A DNA stretch of 64,000 nucleotides, from IMG/VR virus record IMGVR_UViG_3300018080_000123, positions 49,607-113,606 of that record. The stretch is one strand, 5' to 3'. This document shows positions 56,324 to 64,000 of the stretch, piece after piece. Source of the DNA: a virus. Below the pieces are notes generated by a model. It had not been told where the DNA came from and ran no database searches. It was given only the letters and a program-made list of their open reading frames with translations. Position 1 is the first letter of the stretch. Each line of letters begins with the position of its first letter. Made by a program: the position numbers and the translations under genes.

Positions 56324-57793
56324 ATGGTCAAGATCACTGTTAATAATAGCTACTCTAATATCGCGGGTCTGAGCGATAAGGATAAAACAGAGCTCAGCTT
56401 AAAGCTCTCCTATAAGAATACGTCTATTGAGTATAGCCTTAAACAGGTAGAAAAACAGATAAAGTATTTGTATGTAAAGCGTACAAGATGTGAGATAGAC
56501 GCTCAAGTAAATGAGTATGATAGAAAGATTAAGGAAAAGCTAAAGGCCGAGCGTTTCCTCAAGCATAAGCTTATTGTTAAGCTCCTCGATGTCAAAGATG
56601 GTTCTTTTCCAACAGGCCTATTAACTATGGTCAAGAAGTACTTGGACATTAGTAAAATTCCATATTCTATTTCTGACAAACGTAAGAAGCCAAAAAAAAC
56701 GCTCTATTTGCGCGATTTGATCGAAGAGCCTCCTCTGCGCTATTATCAAACCGAGGCCATCGATTTATGCATAGCTAAAAGTAGAGAAACGATAGAATCC
56801 GCCACCGGTACGGGAAAGACGCGAATGATTAACGAGGTAATTAAGCGTCTCGGGGTGCCAACTCTAATCATATGTCCTACTAACAACATTGTTGTGCAAA
56901 CCGCGGAGACCTTGGCTCTCAAGTTCGGTGGAAAGCATGTTGGAACTATAGGAGATAATAAGAAAGACCTTAACAAAAATATCACCGTCGCATGTGTCAT
57001 GAGTCTGCCTAATTTAGACGATGATTGGTTTAAGAGAATCCATTGTCTCATAATTGACGAGGTCCACCATAGCGCGGCCGAAACATACCAAGAGCTCAAC
57101 AAAAATAGCTTTAGTTCTATTTATCATCGTTTTTGTTTTTCTGGAACTGTGTTTCGCAACGACGGGGCTGATTTAGCTCTACTTGGAGTAACAAATGATA
57201 TTGGCTATCGATATTCCGCTCTTCAAGGCATTAGGGACGGGTATCTTGCTAGGCCTGTTTTTTATATCATCAACAATAAAGTCCAACCTCATTTTAGTAA
57301 AATGCCGTATAAGACAGCCTATCGCACACGCATTGTCGAAAACCAAAGACGCAACGACCTAATTGCCAGTCGTGCGATTAAAATGGCTAGCGCAGGTAAA
57401 TCAGTTCTAATCCTAGTGGATGAGATCAAACATGGAAAGCTCATTGGAAAGCTCTTAGAGGGAGCAAACTATAAATTCATTAGTTCTATGACTAAGTCCA
57501 ATATAAAAGTAATTCATAAATTTAACAATAAAGAAATTGATATTTTAATTGGAACGTCTGTAATTGGAGAAGGAGTAGACACAAAAATAACCGATATTTT
57601 ATTTATTGCTGGCGCCGGAAAAGCTAAAAGTAACATTATCCAAAAAATCGGACGCGCCTTAAGAATCGCTCCTAGCAAAAAGCATGCTATTATTATTGAT
57701 TTTAGCGATAACGGAAATTTCATATTTGAGAATCAAGCTAAACAACGTCAAAATATCTATCGAGAATACCATACTTTGATTGAGCACATATGA
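56309..57793 (+). CDS. SF2 helicase, UvsW-like
   Basis: 494 residues. Helicase order: RYYQTEAID (Q-like), ESATGTGKTR (Walker A), LIICPTNN, DEVHH (Walker B), FSGTVFR, ILVDEIKHG, GTSVIGEGVDTK and IGRALRIAPS (arginine finger). A 130-residue N-terminal helical extension precedes the core. T4 UvsW-like helicases control recombination and replication-origin use. The 5' end is odd: ATG at 56309 overlaps a TATAATC box and no ribosome binding site is present; a downstream ATG at 56324 would be nearly leaderless. Confidence 0.88.
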   Translation: MYNLYMVKITVNNSYSNIAGLSDKDKTELSLKLSYKNTSIEYSLKQVEKQIKYLYVKRTRCEIDAQVNEYDRKIKEKLKAERFLKHKLIVKLLDVKDGSFPTGLLTMVKKYLDISKIPYSISDKRKKPKKTLYLRDLIEEPPLRYYQTEAIDLCIAKSRETIESATGTGKTRMINEVIKRLGVPTLIICPTNNIVVQTAETLALKFGGKHVGTIGDNKKDLNKNITVACVMSLPNLDDDWFKRIHCLIIDEVHHSAAETYQELNKNSFSSIYHRFCFSGTVFRNDGADLALLGVTNDIGYRYSALQGIRDGYLARPVFYIINNKVQPHFSKMPYKTAYRTRIVENQRRNDLIASRAIKMASAGKSVLILVDEIKHGKLIGKLLEGANYKFISSMTKSNIKVIHKFNNKEIDILIGTSVIGEGVDTKITDILFIAGAGKAKSNIIQKIGRALRIAPSKKHAIIIDFSDNGNFIFENQAKQRQNIYREYHTLIEHI

Positions 57794-58383
57794 CTAAGAA
57801 ATATGGAATAGTGTATATTATTACTAACTTAATTAACAACAAAAAATATATCGGGCAAACTACTCAATCTCTTCAACACAGATGGTGGACACATTACTAT
57901 TATAGACTTTGTCCGTGTCTCGGAAAAGCTATCAAAAAATACGGAAAAAAGCATTTTCAAATTAGAGAATTCTGTACTTGTTTTAATAAACACGAACTTG
58001 ATAGGCAAGAAATTAGATTAATTCAAAAATTTAACACTTCATCCCCCAATGGATATAACTTATCTTCTGGAGGAGCGTACGGAAAGCATGCCGAAGAATC
58101 AAAAAAGAAAATAAGCAGAGCTAAAAAAGGAAAACCAGGAAGAAAACATTCAGAAGAATTTAAAGAATACTTAAGACAAATTAACACAGGTAAAATAATG
58201 TCTAAAGAAGCTAGACACAAAGTCAGCCAAGCTCAACGAGGCAGAAAACGCTCAGAAGCAGCTAAAAGACATTTAAGTAGAATCAACAAAGGTAAAAAAC
58301 ATTCCGAACAAACAAAACAAAAAATGCACGAATCTCAAATCAAGCGCTGGCAAATAAGAAAACAGCAATTAACTTTAAAATAA
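57790..58383 (+). CDS. GIY-YIG homing endonuclease with NUMOD3 repeats
   Basis: 197 residues. N-terminal GIY-YIG nuclease (GIVYIITN at about 6-13, KKYIGQT at about 18-24, Arg in HRWWTH) and then four KxSxxxKG-type NUMOD3 repeats that bind DNA. Overlaps the helicase stop by four bases (ATGA). Codon use is more A-rich than in its neighbours and it sits alone with the helicase on the plus strand, both suggesting an acquired mobile endonuclease. The neighbouring genes are intact, so no intron is evident. Confidence 0.9.
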   Translation: MTKKYGIVYIITNLINNKKYIGQTTQSLQHRWWTHYYYRLCPCLGKAIKKYGKKHFQIREFCTCFNKHELDRQEIRLIQKFNTSSPNGYNLSSGGAYGKHAEESKKKISRAKKGKPGRKHSEEFKEYLRQINTGKIMSKEARHKVSQAQRGRKRSEAAKRHLSRINKGKKHSEQTKQKMHESQIKRWQIRKQQLTLK

Positions 58384-58408
58384 ATAAAAAGCCGCCCGAA
58401 GGCGGCTT
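58384..58408 (-). terminator. Intrinsic terminator after the tail-fibre operon
   Basis: AAGCCGCC and GGCGGCTT form an eight-pair stem (58389-58408) with a UUCG loop in the minus-strand transcript, followed by a TTTTTATTTA tail. This ends leftward transcription of the tail genes; on the plus strand the same stem could weakly stop the helicase and nuclease transcript. Confidence 0.88.
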
Positions 58409-58441
58409 ACATGCTCTAATGTCGAAACACAAGAGGGTGTC

Positions 58442-59095
58442 TTAAAAAATTCTCATTATCTTAATAAGACCTATATAAGCTGGTCTATTTTCCGATGTAT
58501 GGGAAAGAGCATCGTCGGTCCCGGGAGCAGAAGAATCTGTTACTCCAGTTGCAGGACCTGTATAATAATATTGATTAGAAGTCCACTCAGACCAAGTAAG
58601 AGGGCTAAATCCAGTTCCAGACTGACAAATTAATTCAGTTGCACAAAACTGAGTGCTTCCTCCTCCACTATTATAGCTATAATATCTATTTATTGCATTA
58701 TCATAATAAAAGATTCTAAAATTCAAAGTTCCAGGCCCATGAGTATGACTATTAACTGTATGACTATGATATAAGTCGACAGTGTCTACTCCTCCACTAT
58801 CACTTCCCATTACAGACATATCTTCTTTACCGCGACTAAATTTTCCTCTCAAATCGGGAGTATTGTCTCCGACCATAGAAGAACGGCTATCTGAAATAAC
58901 AGCTCCGTCGCATACTTGCCAATTATCAGGTAAATCGATTGTGGCATCTGTTCGATAATAATCTATAATAGCTCCAATCGGAGGAATCATAGCCAATACC
59001 GAAGCATTTACATCAAAATCGCTCGGCTCTTTTGCCGAAGGACTTTTTCGTGCTGATGCTCGACCTGCTCGCTTTTTAAAAGCTCCGCCTGCCAT
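58442..59095 (-). CDS. Tail-collar domain protein (second copy)
   Basis: 217 residues. AIIDYYRTDA, PDNWQVCDG, DLRGKFSRGK and HSHTVNSHTHG followed by a Gly/Ser/Tyr-rich region and the closing PAYIGLIKIMRIF match the phage tail-collar fold, in which His residues in HxH motifs bind metal within trimers. It is a paralogue of the next gene. Receptor-binding or short tail-fibre tip role is likely. Confidence 0.75.
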   Translation of the reverse strand: MAGGAFKKRAGRASARKSPSAKEPSDFDVNASVLAMIPPIGAIIDYYRTDATIDLPDNWQVCDGAVISDSRSSMVGDNTPDLRGKFSRGKEDMSVMGSDSGGVDTVDLYHSHTVNSHTHGPGTLNFRIFYYDNAINRYYSYNSGGGSTQFCATELICQSGTGFSPLTWSEWTSNQYYYTGPATGVTDSSAPGTDDALSHTSENRPAYIGLIKIMRIF

Positions 59096-59104
59096 TTTAT
59101 CTCC

Positions 59105-59659
59105 TTAGAATATTTTTATTAGTTTAATAAGACCAACATAAGCCGGAACAACATCTTGAGAGCCAGATCCTGCACTGTCTGTTGAACCTGATGCTTGCCC
59201 ATTTTCTGTCCAGAATCTTGTGTTTCCAGTATCATAATACCAAATAACAGTATTGGTTGCATCGGATCCTGCTGCTCTTCCTGATCCATCAAATACACGA
59301 CACGCTGTTCCGTCTTGTTTATAGAATGTCATTTCTCTCCCAATACCGGTCCCCGGGAAATATGCAAATCTAAATTGCAAACTTCCACCTCCATGAGTGT
59401 GACTCAAGTTCTTAGTATCTGATCCTCCAGATGTTGCTCCTGCAGAAGTGTCAGCCTTCCCTCTGGTCATCTTATCTCTACAATCAGGGGTATTGACCCC
59501 ATTAAGAGAAGACCGAGCATCACTGATAAGACCGCCATCACACCACTGCCAGCCTTCAGGAATAGGGGTCCCGGCATCCTTACGATACCAGTCAATCACT
59601 GTTCCGACAGGCAAGGCATCTGAATGAAGACCTGGCACTTTACTTCTTGTAGGAGGCAT
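59105..59659 (-). CDS. Tail-collar domain protein (first copy)
   Basis: 184 residues. VIDWYRKDA, PEGWQWCDGG, RDKMTRGKAD, LSHTHGGGSLQF and the closing PAYVGLIKLIKIF align with the gene at 58442 at the same positions. Shorter by about 30 residues, mostly in the His-rich loop. AAGGAATAAAAA precedes ATG. Confidence 0.75.
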   Translation of the reverse strand: MPPTRSKVPGLHSDALPVGTVIDWYRKDAGTPIPEGWQWCDGGLISDARSSLNGVNTPDCRDKMTRGKADTSAGATSGGSDTKNLSHTHGGGSLQFRFAYFPGTGIGREMTFYKQDGTACRVFDGSGRAAGSDATNTVIWYYDTGNTRFWTENGQASGSTDSAGSGSQDVVPAYVGLIKLIKIF

Positions 59660-59678
59660 TTTTTATTCCTTTTTATTT

Positions 59679-59987
59679 TTATGCATCTGGATCAATATCG
59701 GTAACATCTTCTTCTGAAGCCACGATTCCTTGACTCACAAGTTCTGCTTTAAGATCGTCGTATAAATCTTCCCTTGATTTCTCGCTGGCAGAAGAAACCG
59801 ACATGAGGACTTCAGATAGTCTAGCTTTAGAAGCATCTCGAGCCGACTTGTCTTTAAAAATACCTGCCATAACTTCATACTGAAGATTTCCGCTCATTGA
59901 ACAAAACATCTCAATGCGAAGAATTTTGATGTACGCTGTGGAACAGGTGTTCCCGAATTTGTCATTAAAAGAAATTTGTTGGCCCAT
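59679..59987 (-). CDS. Hypothetical virion-region protein, 102 aa
   Basis: Central helix-rich acidic region (SARDASKARLSEVLMSVS, SREDLYDDLKAELVSQ) with a cysteine-containing beta-like N-terminus. Located between fibre genes; could be an adaptor or chaperone. No motif recognised. Confidence 0.7.
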   Translation of the reverse strand: MGQQISFNDKFGNTCSTAYIKILRIEMFCSMSGNLQYEVMAGIFKDKSARDASKARLSEVLMSVSSASEKSREDLYDDLKAELVSQGIVASEEDVTDIDPDA

Positions 59988-60013
59988 TTGTCGTCTCCTT
60001 TATTTAAAGTTAA

Positions 60014-60559
60014 TTATCGTCTTTCTACTGCTACTAGTCGAGCTCTATAAACTTTTGCATAGTAATCTGTAGCACTTGAAGAGCTTCTTGCCTGAATTTT
60101 ATACGTATATGTCCCTGCACTAATAATATCGGTAGTCTTGACAGATGTAACGCTATCTCTTATCAACAATTTATCAAACGGATCTTTTGTTGCACTTACA
60201 CCGGGCTCATAATAAGAAATAATTGTAGAATCTCGAACGATTACAAATTCGCCTCTAGTAGGGTAAGAAGAAGGAGTCTCATCAACTGCTTCAATAAACG
60301 TCTCTCGATCAGTCCCGTCAGATATTAAATAAATATCTACTGGCTTCCCAGATGTTGTAATTGTAACAAACAAATTTGTTACATCTTGAAAAGAAAACGA
60401 GTTGGTTGACCACGTTCCACAACTAGCGCTAATTGCAATTTCACCAAGCCCAGCAACAGGGGCTCCGCTTCCCATTGATGCCATTTTATTAACAGTAATA
60501 ATTCCATCTTCCTGGGTATAAATACTGCCGCGAAGCCCGGTTTTTACAATATTAGACAT
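60014..60559 (-). CDS. Tail-fibre accessory beta-rich protein, 181 aa
   Basis: Gly/Ser/Thr-rich strands with a YTYKIQARSSSSATDYYAKVYRARL C-terminus typical of jelly-roll or Ig-like virion domains. Its start is next to the fibre stop (one-base overlap). Probable fibre-associated structural protein. Confidence 0.65.
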   Translation of the reverse strand: MSNIVKTGLRGSIYTQEDGIITVNKMASMGSGAPVAGLGEIAISASCGTWSTNSFSFQDVTNLFVTITTSGKPVDIYLISDGTDRETFIEAVDETPSSYPTRGEFVIVRDSTIISYYEPGVSATKDPFDKLLIRDSVTSVKTTDIISAGTYTYKIQARSSSSATDYYAKVYRARLVAVERR

Positions 60560-63500
60560 TACGGATTCCTTATCACTAGCGCAGCAATAATGTTATCGTT
60601 CCCATTATCAACAACGCCGTTTGTATCATTGTCGTGAATAAAACCATTAATTATATTTTCATCAGCGCCTGCATCAATTACAATTCCTTCATCGTTAGCC
60701 ATAACCCTACAATCAATCTGACACCTGTCTGCTCCGCTACTGAGTTGAATTCCGTCTTGAAAATTTCGAATACGCATTTTGCTCAACCCAATTTCCGCCG
60801 CCGACAAAGTAAATGCATCGATACCGCTTGCTTTTCCCGGTCCAATAATTTCGGTGTTCCAACCTGAACCTTCAATTTCAATTCCAGCGATATTCAAATT
60901 AACAGTTGCAGCGAAATTAAATACCCCCGCGCCAACAAAGATTTTTCTCTCAACTGCTCCGCCGGCAAGGATGGCAGCATTAATTGCATCAATGAAAACT
61001 TGCTCGGTATCTCCAATAAAATCACCAATCGAGTTTACCCCATCCCCAATTGAAAGAACCGTTCTACCATCTAACCCAACCTCGCGCGCAATCTGGCCAG
61101 CTGGCTTTTTATAAATATGATATGTCGCGCCGACAACACCTGAAAGAATCTGAATTGTGTTAGGGCTATTTTCATCATAGTCAATATCTGGATGAATGCG
61201 AGCAGCTCCGGCATATACTTCAAGCTCAATACTATTTACAGCTGCATTTAGATTGTGATTAAGAGTTAGGCTTCCATCAGCATTCAAATCTCCGCCAATA
61301 ACAGGGCCAAAAGTATATCTTCCGCCAGTCGGTTCTTCGTCAGCATTATCTACTTTGTTATAAAGAACGGCAAATTTATCTAGTGAGCTAGTTGTCTGAA
61401 ACTGGTTTGCATGTCGATAGCGAACAATTAACTTCCCGCCTGAGAGATCGCTATCGCCAAGCCCCTGGAGTTCGCTTCCATATTGATCTGAGTTAACCAG
61501 AACAGGAACTGTCCAATGTCGGCCGCCATCTGTCGAAAGAATATAGCTTGCTTCATCGTCGTTATTAACGGCAAATAAAACAGCTTCATCAATTGGAGAG
61601 CGTGCCATAAAAGGAGTATCGTTGGGGTTTGTTACCCTGATGTATTGCGCGTCTAAAGTCGCTGTAACGCTTCCCCCATGACCCCACAACACATAAGATG
61701 TATCTGATCCAGAGTCGTTAAAAATATCATATTCTTGTTCGTCTTGAAGCACTCCATTCAGATACCATTTGAATGAATCATAATTAATTCGTTCAAGTCT
61801 AACTGTATGCCACTCATTAAGATTAATCGGCACAATTGGGGAGCCAGAGATTGTACTTCCGTTGTTTGTCATTCTAAGTGAAAGATTTCCGCCATTATTC
61901 CACAACGAAACATAAGCACACTTACGCGCAGCTCCAATTCGAATAATACTCATATCGGTTCCAACATTAACCGACATCGGGCGGAATCTCACTTCTATCG
62001 CTATATCGCCTTGGGCTAGCCTTCCAGAATTAATAGCATAATTTATCATTACTCCGGCGGCTGTAAAGCGACCAAAAGCTTCAGGCGTAGTCGTTCCATT
62101 TGGGAATGTTACTACATCAGTCCCGCTCTTATTCCACTGTAAAAAGAGATCTTCTAAATAATAATCACTTGGATCATCCTGAATTGATTCATTAGCTGCA
62201 TTAGGTTCAACAGTTCCTTCCCAACACCAGCTTCCGCGACTATTAAGAACTTTCGTTTCAATAATAGACATGTAAGCCCGATAGCTAACAAAATCCCATT
62301 CCGAAGTTGAGGTTGTTCCAGTTGAAGAATGGCCAAAAACTAAGCCCGGAGCGCTGCCGGTTGTTGGAAGATTGGCGTAGGGAATTGTAAACTGTAGTAC
62401 ATTATCGATAAAAACTTGAACACGATCTTGTCCAATTTTCTGCATTCGATAAGTGTGCCACTGGTCCCAATTTACATTTACTTCGGCCGGAGCTCCATCA
62501 ACGTCATTAACTGGACTTCCAGCATAATCATCAATTCTAATTTGCTTTGTTCCAACCACATCTCGGAACAACATTCTAAAAGGCTTATTTCCATTAATGC
62601 GAACGCTAAAATCATCGCCCGTTCCAAGAGTATTAGCTGTAATCCTCATTCGAAATTCAAGATCAACGTCTGCAGTATTATCAATCTCCGCTCTAAGAGC
62701 CTTAGTATAATAGCATGTGTCAGCCGCGCCAGGGACAGTAATAGTCAAAATTCCACTTGCAACCGCTCCCCCTCCGCCGCCGCCTGTACTTTCAACCCAA
62801 TCAATTCCGCTATATGAATAGGAATTCTGAGGTAAGGTTCGGGCTTCGTAAGTATGAATTTCTCCCTTCTCCGTAAAATCTCTTTGACTGGTAGCTACAT
62901 TATTGCTAGAATTTTGTGACTTGGACTCATTAACAAGACTCGGATGATTAACAGGATCAAATGGGACAAATGATGTGAAAGCAATTTCTTCCATATCATT
63001 TTCATTCAACAATTGCTCAAGCCCCGCCTCGCCTTCGCCGCCTCCCGAGCCAATCGGAAGCCAATTCGTCGTGCTTCCGTCGTCTTGTTTAACATAAACG
63101 CTAGCCGTATCGGCTTTGAAATATAAAGATGTCTTCGGAGCGTCAACGGGGATAGCTAACACATCTGTGACGCCAACGATAAAATATACATTTTGAGATG
63201 CGGCAGTATTTTCTAAAATATGAGTAGGTTCATTGGCTACGGGCTGAGCAGTAAGTAGATGTCCGTTTAAAATCCCGACATCATTACTGTCGTACAAGGT
63301 CATAATGTTCGTTGTTGCAATTCCATTCCCATTATTAAACAATAGATTACCGCTAGCGTTTAACCCAACAGTAAAATAATGAGAGCCAGTTCTTAAAATA
63401 TAACCAGAGTACGCTGTACCAGAGGTTGAATGAGTATAGAAAAGGGCGCGAGCCGCACTATTGGCCCCAGTTGAAGTGTTTTCCACAGAAAGAGCGACAA

Positions 63501-63690
63501 CCCCACCAGACTCTGCTCTTAGAATATTTAGATCGCCTTTTGATAGTTCCATTCGCTTATCGGAGTTATATAAGCGGGCCGTTTCAATTCCATTAACAAA
63601 GATAGCCGTATCAAGGCTTCCTTGCATCTGGGAGATGACATTGTTCTCAACTAATTGTGAGCTTTCACCTGGCTGTAATCTGATGGCCAT
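60559..63690 (-). CDS. Large tail-fibre protein with lectin-like and beta-helix domains
   Basis: 1043 residues. Two concanavalin-type segments show up as WHTYRMQKIGQDRVQVFIDNV (near residue 420) and WHTVRLERINYDSFKWYLNGV (near residue 630), each in a jelly-roll of about 180 residues. The C-terminal part (about 870-1040) is an imperfect parallel beta-helix rich in Ile, Asn and Asp (NIAGIEIEGSGWNTEIIG and further turns). The N-terminus (SQLVENNVISQMQGSLDTAIFVNG) is a likely attachment region. A capsule- or glycan-binding or -cleaving fibre is expected; no catalytic motif is assured. AGGAGTAACTA precedes ATG. Confidence 0.75.
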   Translation of the reverse strand: MAIRLQPGESSQLVENNVISQMQGSLDTAIFVNGIETARLYNSDKRMELSKGDLNILRAESGGVVALSVENTSTGANSAARALFYTHSTSGTAYSGYILRTGSHYFTVGLNASGNLLFNNGNGIATTNIMTLYDSNDVGILNGHLLTAQPVANEPTHILENTAASQNVYFIVGVTDVLAIPVDAPKTSLYFKADTASVYVKQDDGSTTNWLPIGSGGGEGEAGLEQLLNENDMEEIAFTSFVPFDPVNHPSLVNESKSQNSSNNVATSQRDFTEKGEIHTYEARTLPQNSYSYSGIDWVESTGGGGGGAVASGILTITVPGAADTCYYTKALRAEIDNTADVDLEFRMRITANTLGTGDDFSVRINGNKPFRMLFRDVVGTKQIRIDDYAGSPVNDVDGAPAEVNVNWDQWHTYRMQKIGQDRVQVFIDNVLQFTIPYANLPTTGSAPGLVFGHSSTGTTSTSEWDFVSYRAYMSIIETKVLNSRGSWCWEGTVEPNAANESIQDDPSDYYLEDLFLQWNKSGTDVVTFPNGTTTPEAFGRFTAAGVMINYAINSGRLAQGDIAIEVRFRPMSVNVGTDMSIIRIGAARKCAYVSLWNNGGNLSLRMTNNGSTISGSPIVPINLNEWHTVRLERINYDSFKWYLNGVLQDEQEYDIFNDSGSDTSYVLWGHGGSVTATLDAQYIRVTNPNDTPFMARSPIDEAVLFAVNNDDEASYILSTDGGRHWTVPVLVNSDQYGSELQGLGDSDLSGGKLIVRYRHANQFQTTSSLDKFAVLYNKVDNADEEPTGGRYTFGPVIGGDLNADGSLTLNHNLNAAVNSIELEVYAGAARIHPDIDYDENSPNTIQILSGVVGATYHIYKKPAGQIAREVGLDGRTVLSIGDGVNSIGDFIGDTEQVFIDAINAAILAGGAVERKIFVGAGVFNFAATVNLNIAGIEIEGSGWNTEIIGPGKASGIDAFTLSAAEIGLSKMRIRNFQDGIQLSSGADRCQIDCRVMANDEGIVIDAGADENIINGFIHDNDTNGVVDNGNDNIIAALVIRNP

Positions 63691-63738
63691 TAGTTACTCC
63701 TGTTTATATTTTTTATCATTGATTTATTATCCAATTCT

Positions 63739-64000
63739 CTATACGCCCATTTTAATAGTATCATCAGTCGTATCGTGCCACAATTCCCCAGCATTTGCTC
63801 CGGCTGCGCCTTGATTTATACCCGATTTTAGATTTGGTATAGAAACTGTAGGATCTCCAAAAGAAATCATACCGCTGCCCGTAGCTATAGCATAATTATT
63901 TGTAGCTCCTGTTATACCTCCGACATATAAGCCATATTTATTAATACCAGTATCTGCGCTACAAGAATCAACTCTCATAGCCGCATAATATGTAACTTCC
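63739..64000 (-). CDS. Tail-fibre C-terminal part (partial)
   Basis: The frame is open to the right edge of the window (EVTYYAA before the first Met), so the gene continues upstream. The visible end (YGLYVGGITGATNNYAIATG and FGDPTVSIPNLKSG) is a repetitive beta-rich tail-fibre C-terminus. An apparent ATG at 63978 is therefore not its start. Confidence 0.75.
   Translation of the reverse strand, partial: EVTYYAAMRVDSCSADTGINKYGLYVGGITGATNNYAIATGSGMISFGDPTVSIPNLKSGINQGAAGANAGELWHDTTDDTIKMGV

Noticed and set aside
1-64000. tRNA genes, integrase or insertion sequences
   Set aside because: I looked through the intergenic gaps and saw no cloverleaf-like sequence, recombinase gene or terminal inverted repeats. 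The only mobile-type gene is the GIY-YIG nuclease at 57790.

Overview
The window is part of a large tailed double-stranded DNA bacteriophage genome. It holds terminase subunits, a portal, a Mu gpF-like minor head protein, a prohead protease, a major capsid protein, tail-fibre genes and a full phage-type replication and recombination set. Coding density is very high and almost every gene lies on the minus strand. Genes typically overlap by 4 to 20 bases (ATGA, TGATG) and are preceded by strong GGAG-type ribosome binding sites. I saw no integrase, tRNA, CRISPR array or insertion sequence. The host is probably a bacterium with an outer membrane. That is inferred from a Sec-exported lytic transglycosylase, a spanin-like protein ending in an outer-membrane-type strand, and c-di-GMP signalling proteins. 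I cannot name the host.

Layout, left to right. (1) 0-5.6 kb: small accessory genes rich in zinc-ribbon microproteins, with a C39-like peptidase, a solitary antitoxin-type MbcA/ParS domain and a HAD-family phosphatase. (2) 5.7-11.9 kb: capsid block in reverse order (major capsid, acidic scaffold-like protein, two highly charged internal proteins, prohead protease with a very long tail). (3) 11.9-18.9 kb: sigma region 4-like regulator, metallopeptidase, PilZ-like protein, diguanylate cyclase, trypsin-like protease and ClpP-like protease. (4) 18.9-28.5 kb: metallophosphoesterase, GroES-like and FKBP/trigger-factor-like chaperones, MazG/dUTPase-like enzyme, minor head protein, portal, terminases, secreted transglycosylase. 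(5) 28.4-41 kb: RuvC-like resolvase, SbcC/gp46 and SbcD/gp47, UvsX/RecA, single-stranded DNA binding protein, lysis-like membrane cassette, HD nucleotidase, dNMP kinase, DNA polymerase III alpha. (6) 40.8-47 kb: a complete 7-deazaguanine DNA-modification pathway. (7) 47-56 kb: sigma-like protein, primase, DnaB-like helicase, GroEL, then small early-type genes. (8) 55.9-56.3 kb: the only large intergenic region, a divergent control region. (9) 56.3-58.4 kb: the only rightward genes, a UvsW-like helicase and a GIY-YIG nuclease. (10) 58.4-64 kb: tail-fibre and collar genes, the last one running off the window.

Three systems stand out. FolE2, QueD, QueE, QueC and QueF, together with a DpdA-like transglycosylase and a PurN-like formyltransferase, predict genomic DNA carrying preQ1, possibly formylated (fdPreQ1). 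A diguanylate cyclase with intact catalytic and inhibitory sites lies within 1.2 kb of a PilZ-like protein that keeps both c-di-GMP-binding motifs, suggesting a phage-encoded second-messenger module. The major capsid protein and an adjacent basic internal protein share an N-terminal segment of about 38 residues, and a related helix recurs in two further capsid-block proteins. This looks like a capsid-targeting or processing signal. A phage GroEL, a GroES-like protein and an FKBP-type chaperone form a possible self-supplied folding set.
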